NCBI GenBank assembly: GCA_965203195.1
Contig: OZ241860.1
Coordinates: forward strand, 1,736,001 to 1,800,000
Direction of reading: 5' to 3'
Length of the DNA stretch: 64,000 nt
From: Bin87 sp965203195
GTDB lineage: Bacteria; Chloroflexota; Dehalococcoidia; Lucifugimonadales; UBA3495
Shown here in pieces: positions 43,001 through 50,567 of this stretch. Positions within the stretch are counted from its first letter, which is position 1, and every line of letters starts with the position of its first letter. The notes under the pieces are model-generated. The model did no database searches and was not told the DNA's origin. It saw only the letters and a program-made list of their open reading frames with translations. The translations under genes were made by a program, and so were the position numbers.

Positions 43001-43147
43001 CGGCGGGTAGCGGCGCTGGTGGCGGAACGGCAGGCATCCCGCCGCCGTATCAACCGCAACGATGTGCTGCGGGACGCCGCCATGCAGCCCATCCTGGCCA
43101 GCATTGACGAGTCGGCGCGCGCCATTTTGCCCGCCTACTGCTCCTGA
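40058..43147 (+). CDS. Type IIG-like restriction-modification fusion protein
   Basis: 1029 aa. N-terminal PD-(D/E)XK nuclease module: GDGRIDVYCRNVVFETKGQG (Asp...Glu-x-Lys) at about 68-87. Central N6-adenine methylase with motif I AVLDPSCGSGTFLYHA (about 365) and catalytic motif IV MVGNPPWVV (about 568). C-terminal target-recognition region (700-1029) of lower GC. Single-polypeptide enzymes of this plan cut and methylate DNA with one specificity domain. A perfect 21-bp-arm hairpin lies in frame between motifs I and IV. Start ATG 40058 chosen at the first plausible codon; the frame is open to 39995. Confidence 0.87.
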   Translation: MSSPQDVTGTPNWDLAREAIARLQAMPAATAEANVQGQLMSILGFLFPGLPQSELTLEKAAGDGRIDVYCRNVVFETKGQGKLDARRKPDGTTETPEEQAVRYLDALTAQPNMFASAGIGWRAGVTDGKEWFFYDYDREAPDGAKLTPVNTLQLDTPEDGETLLACLYDFVNRSVRLAPPTDDTRWAESLAQPFIDLADRYADSPEYDVKRSLWRGVLRGAFLNPQGDAAAERNLFARHTMLVLTARAVAETLRPASLEAQNAAAVRDRLAEGFAAWLLDAAGADGIAAIDALIAEVNKYAWSAANRDTLKDLYHAVIPRQIRHDFGEYYTPDWLARAVCEEVMDAGWRQETIAMAVAGQLAGPAVLDPSCGSGTFLYHATQLLLEDARRHPELANNPQARVEIVSDLVAGMDLHPVAVELSKTTKILAFSEIASYAISENANLNVYLGDSLQWETRRNRTFIAFDEMVEIPGDTPDNPLRLPSSLLVQERFPQLLRHLFSYANRPENQDTQANLLAVLNLPNPADREAIIAVYRRLREYIASGRNNVWQWYIANLVQPLRLANMPVSRMVGNPPWVVYNAMADDRQNTFRQHAADRNLWAGRYLATQNDLAATFVATCVDYYLKTGGKFGFVLPYSALKTGQWAPFRTGEWSLQQDTEQGTHVDLSKEAWDFSSVNAPPFPQAQSSVLFGTRVPANRQNPNLKPLAKVQQKIGSGVDTRMPWSVVKPLLSAAYRKEYPVAPSQSYAKEFRVGATLFPQSLVVFERPQERARGVVYFKTNPAKQAWRNTERQGNVEERFVKPALFSRWLLPFGVKGHSHIIAPFDPDFQSVMESLPQGNDVQRFNLYWSEANADYVQIKSPKSPETLAKRVDLFGNLSAQLKTDLPKVVYSSSGSILTAAIVESDIVASHSLYWTAPPDLAASHYLAAIFNASCLSDFFKEACRASDRSFMLLPVQNLPIPAYDAGNGHHANLAAQSQRAHRRVAALVAERQASRRRINRNDVLRDAAMQPILASIDESARAILPAYCS
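41340..41384 (+). repeat. Perfect inverted repeat (21-bp arms) inside the RM gene
   Basis: Left arm 41340-41360 ends in GAAATCGCAT, a 3-base spacer CTT follows, and the right arm 41364-41384 begins ATGCGATTTC; all 21 pairs match. 45 bases equals 15 codons, so the frame is kept, encoding AFSEIASYAISENA. An AT-rich run follows. Confidence 0.9.
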
Positions 43148-43220
43148 CGGCTTGATGCTCCCGTCGCGCGCCCCATTCGGGGATGCCGGGCCCGGGCCGC
43201 CTGTGCGCCGGCGGCCGCGT

Positions 43221-43415
43221 TCACTTTCCTTCCCGGCCCGGAAACAGCCGCTCCAAAAAGGCGCTGGTCGTGGCAATCAGCGCCGCGCCGGTGGCTATGA
43301 TGGCGGCGACTTCCAGGCTTTCGGTCACCAGCCAGGCCACGAATGCGGCCGCCGACATTGCCGCGAACAGGAAAAACAGCGCCCAATGGATGTAGTAGAT
43401 GGCTTTCCGCAGCAT
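43221..43415 (-). CDS. Small two-TM protein
   Basis: 64 aa. AIYYIHWALFFLFAAMSAAA and LEVAAIIATGAALIATTSAF form two hydrophobic helices, with a basic end RLFPGREGK. GGGAGG lies about 11 bases before the ATG at 43415. It follows another small membrane gene by 22 bp, likely as a pair. Function unknown. Confidence 0.55.
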   Translation of the reverse strand: MLRKAIYYIHWALFFLFAAMSAAAFVAWLVTESLEVAAIIATGAALIATTSAFLERLFPGREGK

Positions 43416-43437
43416 TGGCCGGGCGGCCTCCCCCGGG

Positions 43438-43677
43438 CTAGTCGGGCCACTTGCCGAAAGCTATCGTCCAGGAGGACACGGCCCCGCCTACTATTACCAG
43501 CAGTCCGCCGCCGAAAACGAACCCGGAAAACAGGTTGCAACGCGCGTCGGGCGCCGGGAACTGGCGCATCAGGGCCGGGCAATCGACCAGCTGCCCGCCG
43601 GCCGTTCCCGTTATGAGCAGCAGCAATCCCAGCACAAAGGCGGCCCCGAAGCCGAGGCAAGTAACCAGCGTCCGCAT
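43438..43677 (-). CDS. Small two-TM protein
   Basis: 79 aa. TM1 LGFGAAFVLGLLLLITGTAG, a short extracellular loop with two Cys (LVDCPALMRQFPAPDARCNL), and TM2 FSGFVFGGGLLVIVGGAVSS. The Cys pair may form a disulfide. Cotranscribed with the gene at 43221 by spacing. No family recognised. Confidence 0.55.
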   Translation of the reverse strand: MRTLVTCLGFGAAFVLGLLLLITGTAGGQLVDCPALMRQFPAPDARCNLFSGFVFGGGLLVIVGGAVSSWTIAFGKWPD

Positions 43678-43778
43678 TTTCGTTCCTCATCCTTGTCCGG
43701 GTCCGGCTGCGCAGGGGGGCGGCAGCGCATTGGCAGTGCATTGCGCCCCCCCCCCGGCGCCGGTTCCGGCGCAGAGCC

Positions 43779-45146
43779 CTACCGCACCAGCGTGGCCCTT
43801 ATCGCCGCGCCCACGTCGTCCACCTGCGTAACATCCTGCCACTGGCGCACGGCGGCCTCAACCCGGCCCGGCGGCAGCGCCCGGCCCACATTCTCCCGGA
43901 ACTTGCCGGCGATGTTGTCCACGCCCCAGGGGTTGACCTGGCTGCCCAGGATGGCGCCGCGCGGGGTTTCGTGCTCCAAAACCCGCCCGTCTTTCAGCGT
44001 GATGCGAATCGGCACGCCCTTGGACACCGTGCCGCCGCCCTGCTCCCATTTGGACTGCACTCGCATCGTCACCCGCCCCATCATATCCTGCACATCGTCC
44101 GCCGCCACCCGGTCGGGGGTAAAGGTGTCAATGCCAATACGCCCGTCCACCAGCGCCGCCGCCATATTGTACTTGGCGCTGAACTTGCCCTTCAGGTCGG
44201 TTTCCGGCTCCTCGTAGAGCATCACCGTAGAGGCGTAGGACTGCGTGACCTCGGCGTTGGCGACATCCTGGTGGCCGAAGCCGTGGTCGCGCATCAGCCC
44301 GAATATGCTGTCCAGCATGGCGTGGTTGCCGCCGCAGGAGGGGTACTTTTTGATGACCAGGGCATCCGGCACGCGGAAGGGCTTGCCCAGGCGCTCCGCC
44401 GCCGCCGCCAGATCGGTATGCTCATCGCCGATGACCGTGGCCGTGAAGCCCACCGGATGCTCCAGGATTTGGTCGCCGGCGGTGAAGCCGCGCTGGGCCA
44501 GCTGGGCCGCCATTACGCCGTCGCGGCAGGTCATCCCGGCGTGCAGGGGCTTGGTCATCGTGCCGAAGTTGTGGATGACGCCGCCGGCCATTGACCCGGC
44601 CATGCCCAGCGCCATGGTGGTCTGCTGTTCGTCCAGGTTGAGCAGCTTGGCGCAGGCGGCGGCGGCGGCCAGGCGGCCCAGTATCGCCGTGCTGTGAAAG
44701 CCCCGGTGCATCTGCTGCCCGTGGTAGTGGGTGGCGTAGTCCACTGCCAGGCCCACTTCGCAGCCGATGATGTAGGCCGCCATCAAATCCCGCCCGGTGG
44801 CGCCCACGCTTTCGCCCAGGGCCAGCAGGGCCGGGAAAATGGCCACGGTGGGATGCCCGAAGCCGCCGAAGTCGTCGTAGTCCAGGGCGTGGCCCATGGT
44901 GCCGTTGACCAGGGCGGCGTTGACGGCGGAAGTGCGCTCGCCCGTGGCCAGGATGGTGGCTGCGCCGTTGCCGCCCAGCTCGCCGGCGTAGGCGCGGATG
45001 ATGTCGCCCACCGGCTGCGTGGAACCCGCCAGGATCACGCCCAGCAGGTCGAAGCAGGATTCGTTGGCGACGCGGATCGCGTCCGGGGGGATGTCCTCGT
45101 AGGTGGTGTCCACAATCCACCTGGCTACCATTTCCGTTGCGCCCAT
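43779..45146 (-). CDS. MmgE/PrpD-family protein
   Basis: 455 aa. All-helical plus C-terminal alpha/beta lid as in 2-methylcitrate dehydratase and cis-aconitate decarboxylase. Family landmarks: NGTMGHALDYDDFGGFGHPT, GRDLMAAYIIGCEVGLAV, HRGFHSTAILGRLAAAAAC, FGTMTKPLHAGMTCRDGVMA and KKYPSCGGNHAMLDSI. GGAGG 8 bases before ATG 45146; the frame is open to 45314 without support. Actual substrate not predictable from sequence. Confidence 0.92.
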   Translation of the reverse strand: MGATEMVARWIVDTTYEDIPPDAIRVANESCFDLLGVILAGSTQPVGDIIRAYAGELGGNGAATILATGERTSAVNAALVNGTMGHALDYDDFGGFGHPTVAIFPALLALGESVGATGRDLMAAYIIGCEVGLAVDYATHYHGQQMHRGFHSTAILGRLAAAAACAKLLNLDEQQTTMALGMAGSMAGGVIHNFGTMTKPLHAGMTCRDGVMAAQLAQRGFTAGDQILEHPVGFTATVIGDEHTDLAAAAERLGKPFRVPDALVIKKYPSCGGNHAMLDSIFGLMRDHGFGHQDVANAEVTQSYASTVMLYEEPETDLKGKFSAKYNMAAALVDGRIGIDTFTPDRVAADDVQDMMGRVTMRVQSKWEQGGGTVSKGVPIRITLKDGRVLEHETPRGAILGSQVNPWGVDNIAGKFRENVGRALPPGRVEAAVRQWQDVTQVDDVGAAIRATLVR

Positions 45147-45239
45147 CGCGGGAACCTCCTTGCTGGTTTGCCGGCGATTATACCATCCCTGATAACCGGG
45201 TATGCCGCCGCCGGGCTTGGCCGGGCCGGGCAAAGCAAG

Positions 45240-45273
45240 GCCCGCCGCCGGGGGCATGGCCCCGGCGGCGGGC
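45240..45273 (-). terminator. GC-rich hairpin after cassette 1
   Basis: Arms GCCCGCCGCCGGGG (45240-45253) and its exact complement (45260-45273), 6-base loop. Read on the minus strand it follows the stop at 45324 by about 50 bases and is trailed by CTTGCTTTGCC, a weak U-tract. Could also serve the converse direction. Confidence 0.5.
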
Positions 45274-45323
45274 GGACGGCCTGGAGTGCCGACCGGGACG
45301 GCCGGCAACGCCAACCGCGCGTC

Positions 45324-46850
45324 TTACGAGGCGGGCAGCGTTATGGTCTCCACATTGCCCAGGGTGTAGCCGTCGTCGGGCAGCAGCCCGATGACCAGGC
45401 CCACATAGGTTTGGCCCGGCGTGCGGTCCTCGCAGGTGTAGGTACTGGCGTCAACGGGCAGCGCCCTCAGGCAGTAGTCGGTGTCGTCGTTGGCGTTGAC
45501 CACCACCACAACCTGCGACGTAGTGCCGGCGGCCGGCACCCAGGTTATCGTAACCGAGGTGGCGGCGCCCTGGTCGTCCACTGCCGGCGCCAGCGTTACA
45601 TTCTGCGGCGGCGGCACGCTGCCCACGCTGACCTGGCGCGTCACCGGCTCGGCCTCAACCGAGCCTACGATTTCCAGGCTGATGGTGGTGGGCTCCGTGC
45701 CTTCGGCCACCTGCACCCCGAAGCGGCCCACGCCCTGGCTGTTCAGCTCCACGCGCCCGCCAGCCTCGGCGCCGGCGAGGGTCACCGCAGCGGCGCCGGC
45801 GCCGTCCACGACCACATAGACCTGGCCGTTGGCGCCGTCCAGGTTGGGGACGCCGCCGGTGGCGGAACGCGCCGTTACCCGGTAGGTGAGGGCGGCGCCG
45901 GCGGCGATTTCAGCGCCGGCGGAAAGCGCATAAGACGCCGGCGGGTCAGCCCGACCCGGATCCGGCGTGGGCGTGGGCGTTTCGCCCGGCGCCGGCGTAG
46001 GGCCCGGCGTGGGCGTGGGCGTAGCCGCCGGCCGCACCGTGAACCGCAGCTCCCGGGCCGGTATCTGAGGGTGCGTCACATTGATGGCGTAGGTTCCGGG
46101 GGCGGCGTCCGGGCGGATGCGCACGCCGGCGCGCCCGCTGTTCAGGGAGCCGGAGTCGGCGGTCAGCACGGCGCCGGCGCCGGCCCCCGCCGTCCAGCCG
46201 CAGTCGCGGCAGGCCAGGGGGATGCCATGCCCGTACTGGGCGCTGCGGACATAAGTCGCCCGGTTGCCGCTGGCGTCCAGGGCGGTGGCGCGTATGGTGA
46301 CGCTGTCGCCGGCGCGGTAGGCGGACTTGTTGAGGTAGGCGCGGAAGTGATCCGGCGGGCCGGCGACGGCGATTTTCATCGTGGTGGTCGCCGCGGGGAC
46401 ATGGTCGGCGCTGCGGGCCCGGGTGCGCACATTGAAGTTGTACAGGCCGGGGCGGGCGTCCGCCTTGATGCGAATCCAGAAGTAGTTATAGCCGGTGCCG
46501 TCGCCATAGCCGTTGCCCATGCCGTCCAGGTCATTGACGATGGCGCGCGCCTTGTCATCGGCGGCTTCCCAGGTCGCCCCCGTATCGTGCATCCAGTTGG
46601 TGTATCGCACCAGATTCCCGCTGGCGTCGTAGCGCTCGTAGAGAATGTTGGTGTTCGTGCCGGGGTAGGCCACCGTAACGGCAGGCACCGAAATGCGGGC
46701 AATGGCGACCAGGCCCCGGTATTCCTGGGCTTCGGCCACCGGCGCGCCGGCCGGGGAAAGTGTACCCCCCAGGCTCCAGGCCAGGGCGGCGGCCACGGCC
46801 AGAACCGCAACCAGCGCCGGGTAGAACCCCTTTCCAGTGATGGTTTTCAT
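45324..46850 (-). CDS. Secreted Ig-like protein B, cassette 1
   Basis: 508 aa. Signal peptide (MKTITGKGFYPALVAVLAVA core, cleavage near AEAQ), an N-terminal domain (45-150) with AIARISVPAVTVAYPGTNTN and TMKIAVAGPPDHFRAYLNKS, an Ig-like strand set, a Thr-Pro-Gly stalk (about 278-310, PTPTPGPTPAPGETPTPTPD), a second Ig-like domain and a C-terminal Fn3-like domain ending TITLPAS. Paralogue of 50568. Begins 106 bp after cassette-1 protein A. Likely surface structural or adhesive protein; no sorting motif found. Confidence 0.8.
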   Translation of the reverse strand: MKTITGKGFYPALVAVLAVAAALAWSLGGTLSPAGAPVAEAQEYRGLVAIARISVPAVTVAYPGTNTNILYERYDASGNLVRYTNWMHDTGATWEAADDKARAIVNDLDGMGNGYGDGTGYNYFWIRIKADARPGLYNFNVRTRARSADHVPAATTTMKIAVAGPPDHFRAYLNKSAYRAGDSVTIRATALDASGNRATYVRSAQYGHGIPLACRDCGWTAGAGAGAVLTADSGSLNSGRAGVRIRPDAAPGTYAINVTHPQIPARELRFTVRPAATPTPTPGPTPAPGETPTPTPDPGRADPPASYALSAGAEIAAGAALTYRVTARSATGGVPNLDGANGQVYVVVDGAGAAAVTLAGAEAGGRVELNSQGVGRFGVQVAEGTEPTTISLEIVGSVEAEPVTRQVSVGSVPPPQNVTLAPAVDDQGAATSVTITWVPAAGTTSQVVVVVNANDDTDYCLRALPVDASTYTCEDRTPGQTYVGLVIGLLPDDGYTLGNVETITLPAS

Positions 46851-46956
46851 TTTGCTGATGCTCCTTCACATCCGGGATGGCGTCGCGACAAACAGGTTGC
46901 GAACCGGCGGAACCCGGCGGCCGGCGGGGCCGGCCTACCGGGCGACGCCGGCAGCA

Positions 46957-49554
46957 TTACTGCGTCGTCGTCGCCGCCGTTTCTACCCTAACGCTCTTGC
47001 TGCCGGCAGTTGCGCCGGCCACGCCGGTGGCTCTGATGACGATAACGCTGCCCTGGGACGCCGCCAGGCTGGCGCGCAGCCGGAACCGGCCCACGCCATC
47101 CTCGTCCAGCGCCAGGCTGTTGCCGGACGACAGGTTGAACAGCCGCGCGTTCCCGGCGCCGCCGCCGCTGACCGCGATGGTCGCGGCGCGCTGCTCGGCC
47201 GTCAGGATGGGCGTGGCGCCGTTGGCGTCGGTGACCGTTACCTGATAGACGGCGTAGCCGCCGGGCGGCACCGTGTCCGGCCCCGCCACGGCGTATGCCG
47301 CCGGGCCGCCCCGGATGGTGAACGAAACGGAACCGCTGGCCGCGTTGTCGGCAGCCGCCGTGGCCACCGTGACGCGATATTCGCCGGGGGCGGCGTTGTC
47401 GGCCAGGTCAAAGCCGAAGGCGCCGTCGGTCTGGCGCGCCGGATCCACACTGCCGGCCGTGTCAATGATGGCGGTGGTGGCGGCGTCCGCCGCCGACCAG
47501 GTCACCGGGTGGGCGCTGGCGGGCAGGGGGTTGCCGGCGCTGTCCGCCAGGGTGTAGGTGAACTCGGCGCGCCCGCCGGCGGTCAGGTCGCTGGTGGATG
47601 CCACCGCTACGGACACCGCCGCAGGCTGGGCGGGCTGGCCCGGCTGACCCGGGCGGGGGGCCGGCTCCCGGGCGGCGGGCACCTCAAAGGACACGCTGCC
47701 CTTCAGTTTGCTGTTGGCGCTGGCGGTGATATTGACGGTGTAGGTTCCCGCCGGGGCGTCGTCCTTGACGGGGATGACCAGCAGGCCATCCCGCCCGGAA
47801 CCGCTGCCGCCGAGGGCGGAACGGGTGGCGGCGTCGGCGGCGCGCCAGGTTGCCGAGGCCAGGTTGCCGGTGGCCAGCAGGCGACCGTTGCCCGTGTTGT
47901 TGGTGTCATCATCAACGAGGGGACGCTGCAAGTGGTCGTCGCTTTCCAGGACGTGGCCCATAGCGTCGGCGACCTCGTAGCGGACGCGGACGCTGCGGCT
48001 GCCGTCATTGGACGAGCGCACCGAGGTCTCCATAATGTTCAGGGAGGTGGCGGGGCCTTTCACATAGACGGTAAAGGGCTGCATCCGGTGGGTGCCGCCC
48101 TTGCCGTCCTCATAGGTGATGTTGAGCTCGCCGCGCATCGGGCCGGCGGGATCAAACCCGTCCAGCGCCAGGTAGTTCTCCTGGCAGTTGCCCCGCAGCA
48201 CACCCGGCCAGGTCTCCTGGATGGCTTGCCAGTAGGGGGAGGCGCCGGCGACCTGGCGTGTGACGCGAACACGCGACCCGACGCCCCAGCGCGTCCAGGT
48301 CGATTCGGCGGCCACATCCGCGCTGTCCAGCAAGTTCGTGCCGGGCGCAAAGTCCAGCCGCGCCGTGGTCTTGCCCTTCCGGTGGTAGTAGCTGGCGTTA
48401 TGGAAATCCCGCGGCATTACGCAGAAAATCACGCCCTTGTCATTGCGTTGCCAGTTGAAGTCGCGGACCCAGCGTCCGGTGACGTTGAATTCCCGGTCCA
48501 AAGCGGGCTTGAAGGCGCCGCCGGGAAGCGGGTTGTAGTTCCCGGAGAACGAAATGTTCCCCAGCGAGTCCGGGTTTTTAACGGTGCCACTGCGCCAATT
48601 ATGCGGCGACACCGTCCCGTTGCCATCATACTTCACGCCCGGAAACCAGACCCAGGTCTGGCCGATGTCCATCTCCTGCACAAAGTAGATGCGCACCATC
48701 ATTTCCGGTTTCTGAGTGCTGTGCGGACCCTCGCTCATCTCCGCCAGACTGCCGTTGACCACCTTCTGCGGCAGGTCGGACAGGGTTCCGTTGTCGGCGC
48801 CGGTGTAGATGAACACATACGCCACGCCGCAGTTGTGCGTGCCATGGTTTATGTAGCCGGCGAAGATGCAGCCCGCGGAGGCCATATCCCGGGTCACCTC
48901 AATGCGCCTGGTGGCGCTGCCGGTCAGCCGTCCGTTGTACTCGGCCAGGCCGGGGCTCCCCAAATAGGCTTCAGTGCGCCCGCCCAGATACTCTATATCG
49001 GCGGCATTGTACCGGACGCCTCTCGGGTTAATGATATTCCCATCGCGATCGCGGTACCCTTCGTCTTTGTACCCGCCGTCAGTCGCCTGGACGCCCGGGT
49101 GAAAAGCGTCGCCCATTCCGGAGCGGCCCCCGGTGACATAAGCCCGGTAGGACTTGGCGACGCCTTCGGGGGAACGGGGGGCGGGGGAGTCGGGGTCGGC
49201 ATCGCCCGAATCCAGCGCCAGCGTTACCAGGGCGGTATCCGTGTGGCTGATGCAGAGTGTATCGCCCCGGCCGCCGCTCCTGGCGCCCAGGTCCCGGCCA
49301 TCCCGGCGGTCCTGGCCCGTAAGCTCCACCGTGCAGGGGCCCATAGAATGGTGCAGGGGATACAGTTCGTCGTCCGCTACGGGGTGGCTGGCGTTTTTCA
49401 TCCGGTCCCAGGGGCGATGAAATGCGCGGCCCTGCGCTTCGGCGGGGTCGGGCGGGGCTTGGCCGAAGTCGAGGGCGGCGCCGGCGATGGCGGCGACCAG
49501 GGCCAGCGCCATTACCATGGCCAGGAGGGGCCATTTAGTTCTGAGTCGCAACAT
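46957..49554 (-). CDS. Large secreted Ig-like protein A, cassette 1
   Basis: 865 aa. Signal peptide (MLRLRTKWPLLAMVMALALV, cleavage near AEAQ), then a novel N-terminal domain of about 400 residues with paired Cys (GPCTVELTG, GDTLCISHTD), GGRSGMGDAFHPGVQATDGG and YFVQEMDIGQTWVWFPGVK, followed by three bacterial Ig-like domains (about 490-865; ITYEDGKGGTHRMQPFTVYV, AVASTSDLTAGGRAEFTYTL, PDTVPPGGYAVYQVTV). The ribosome site GGAGG is 13 bases from this ATG; a GTG two codons upstream (49560) would be better spaced. Paralogue of 52185. Expression may vary through the poly-C leader. Confidence 0.8.
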   Translation of the reverse strand: MLRLRTKWPLLAMVMALALVAAIAGAALDFGQAPPDPAEAQGRAFHRPWDRMKNASHPVADDELYPLHHSMGPCTVELTGQDRRDGRDLGARSGGRGDTLCISHTDTALVTLALDSGDADPDSPAPRSPEGVAKSYRAYVTGGRSGMGDAFHPGVQATDGGYKDEGYRDRDGNIINPRGVRYNAADIEYLGGRTEAYLGSPGLAEYNGRLTGSATRRIEVTRDMASAGCIFAGYINHGTHNCGVAYVFIYTGADNGTLSDLPQKVVNGSLAEMSEGPHSTQKPEMMVRIYFVQEMDIGQTWVWFPGVKYDGNGTVSPHNWRSGTVKNPDSLGNISFSGNYNPLPGGAFKPALDREFNVTGRWVRDFNWQRNDKGVIFCVMPRDFHNASYYHRKGKTTARLDFAPGTNLLDSADVAAESTWTRWGVGSRVRVTRQVAGASPYWQAIQETWPGVLRGNCQENYLALDGFDPAGPMRGELNITYEDGKGGTHRMQPFTVYVKGPATSLNIMETSVRSSNDGSRSVRVRYEVADAMGHVLESDDHLQRPLVDDDTNNTGNGRLLATGNLASATWRAADAATRSALGGSGSGRDGLLVIPVKDDAPAGTYTVNITASANSKLKGSVSFEVPAAREPAPRPGQPGQPAQPAAVSVAVASTSDLTAGGRAEFTYTLADSAGNPLPASAHPVTWSAADAATTAIIDTAGSVDPARQTDGAFGFDLADNAAPGEYRVTVATAAADNAASGSVSFTIRGGPAAYAVAGPDTVPPGGYAVYQVTVTDANGATPILTAEQRAATIAVSGGGAGNARLFNLSSGNSLALDEDGVGRFRLRASLAASQGSVIVIRATGVAGATAGSKSVRVETAATTTQ

Positions 49555-49975
49555 ATTCACTTGATTTCCTCCCAAGTGCAGGCAAGCGCTTTTCCGGCCG
49601 GAGCGTGGTCGCTCGTATCGGGGCCGGGGCAAGGAACGGGGCCGGCGCGGCGGCCGGCGGCGGCCAGTGTCGCCGGCGCGGGGAGGGAGCAGGGTTGAGG
49701 GGGGTTCCCGGAGCGCCGGGCGTGTGCCGCCGGTTTTTTGGGGGCCGGCGGCGGCCCTCTCAGGGCCAGGCAAGGGGCGATCGGGCGGGCAGTGACGCGC
49801 ACGCCGGGCGTCCGCTGCCGGCAGCGGTCGGCGCCGGCGGGTGCATAGACGCGCCCCCGGCGGCGGCGACAGGGGCATAAGGGCCGGGAACCGGCGTGCA
49901 GCCTGGCGGTTACGACCACGGGCCACCCACTATAGGCCGGTCAGAACGGCGGGCGCGTTTGCGCGCGGCAGTTGC

Positions 49976-50001
49976 GGGGGGGGGGGGGGGGGGGGGGGGG
50001 G
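49976..50001. repeat. 26-base G homopolymer (C on the transcribed minus strand)
   Basis: Flanked by GGCAGTTGC on the left and CAGA on the right, the same flanks as the other tracts. 422 bases upstream of protein A, downstream of the promoter at 50310. Length prone to slipped-strand change. Confidence 0.9.
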
Positions 50002-50204
50002 CAGAGAAGCCGAAGGGAGCCGAGAGGCGGAGGGGACAGCGCCGGCGGCGGCCGGCGGCGGATACGGGGATGCGCTCCTGCCGGCGGCGCCGGCAGGAGC
50101 GTACTGAACCCGGAACTGGCGTCAAACCATACGCTACAGCCACGTGCCACCCACTGCTGCTACCGGATGGGGACGCCGGGCGCGCAACTTGCGGAGGCAG
50201 TTGC

Positions 50205-50229
50205 GGGGGGGGGGGGGGGGGGGGGGGGG
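50205..50229. repeat. 25-base G homopolymer
   Basis: Flanked by GGCAGTTGC and CAGA, the same as the tract at 49976. It lies 81 bases downstream of the -10 box (50310-50315) of the cassette 1 promoter in the leader. Confidence 0.9.
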
Positions 50230-50309
50230 CAGAATGCCGGCCCGCCGCGCCTCGCGCGGGGGGCATCGCCGGGGGCGTCCCTGCTATGTGCCAATTTAGC
50301 ATGGCGGTT

Positions 50310-50338
50310 ATTATCGCAGGGATTGCCGATTTTGGCAA
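50310..50338 (-). promoter_or_regulatory. Cassette 1 promoter TTGCCA-N17-GATAAT
   Basis: -35 TTGCCA (50333-50338), -10 GATAAT (50310-50315), 17-base spacer that ends in CCCTGC, identical in the last 10 bases (CAATCCCTGC) to that of cassette 2. It directs transcription through both C-tracts to protein A at 49554. Confidence 0.65.
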
Positions 50339-50567
50339 GTTGACGGCGCGCGCCGATTTACGCGGGTTTTGACGGGCCGGCGCGGGCCGCCCGTCAACCC
50401 CCGCGTCAGCGGGGAACTGCCGGCTTTGTGGCCTGCCCGCGGGCGGTCTGCCGGCGGGCGGTCATCCGGCGGCTTCCGCCCGCGTCCGGTATGCCCCGGA
50501 TGGCATTGCCCCCAGGAAGCGAGCGCGCGCTAACCGCGCTGATGGCGCCGGCCCCCGGCGCCGCGTC

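Larger units (their letters stand above)
49555..50567 (-). promoter_or_regulatory. Long leader of cassette 1 with two homopolymer tracts
   Basis: 1013 bp without a credible gene. On the minus strand it holds, in order, a hairpin TTGACGGGC/GCCCGTCAA at about 50367-50395, the promoter at 50310-50338, a 25-base C run, a 26-base C run, and the ribosome site of protein A. Frames crossing the tracts encode poly-Pro or poly-Gly and start inside the promoter; I do not accept them as genes. Confidence 0.6.

Noticed and set aside
49910..50338. Open frame on the minus strand crossing both C-tracts, encoding two poly-Pro runs
   Set aside because: It begins in the -35 box of the cassette promoter, has no ribosome site, is Arg/Pro-rich out-of-frame-type sequence, and stays open only because both tracts happen to be in phase.
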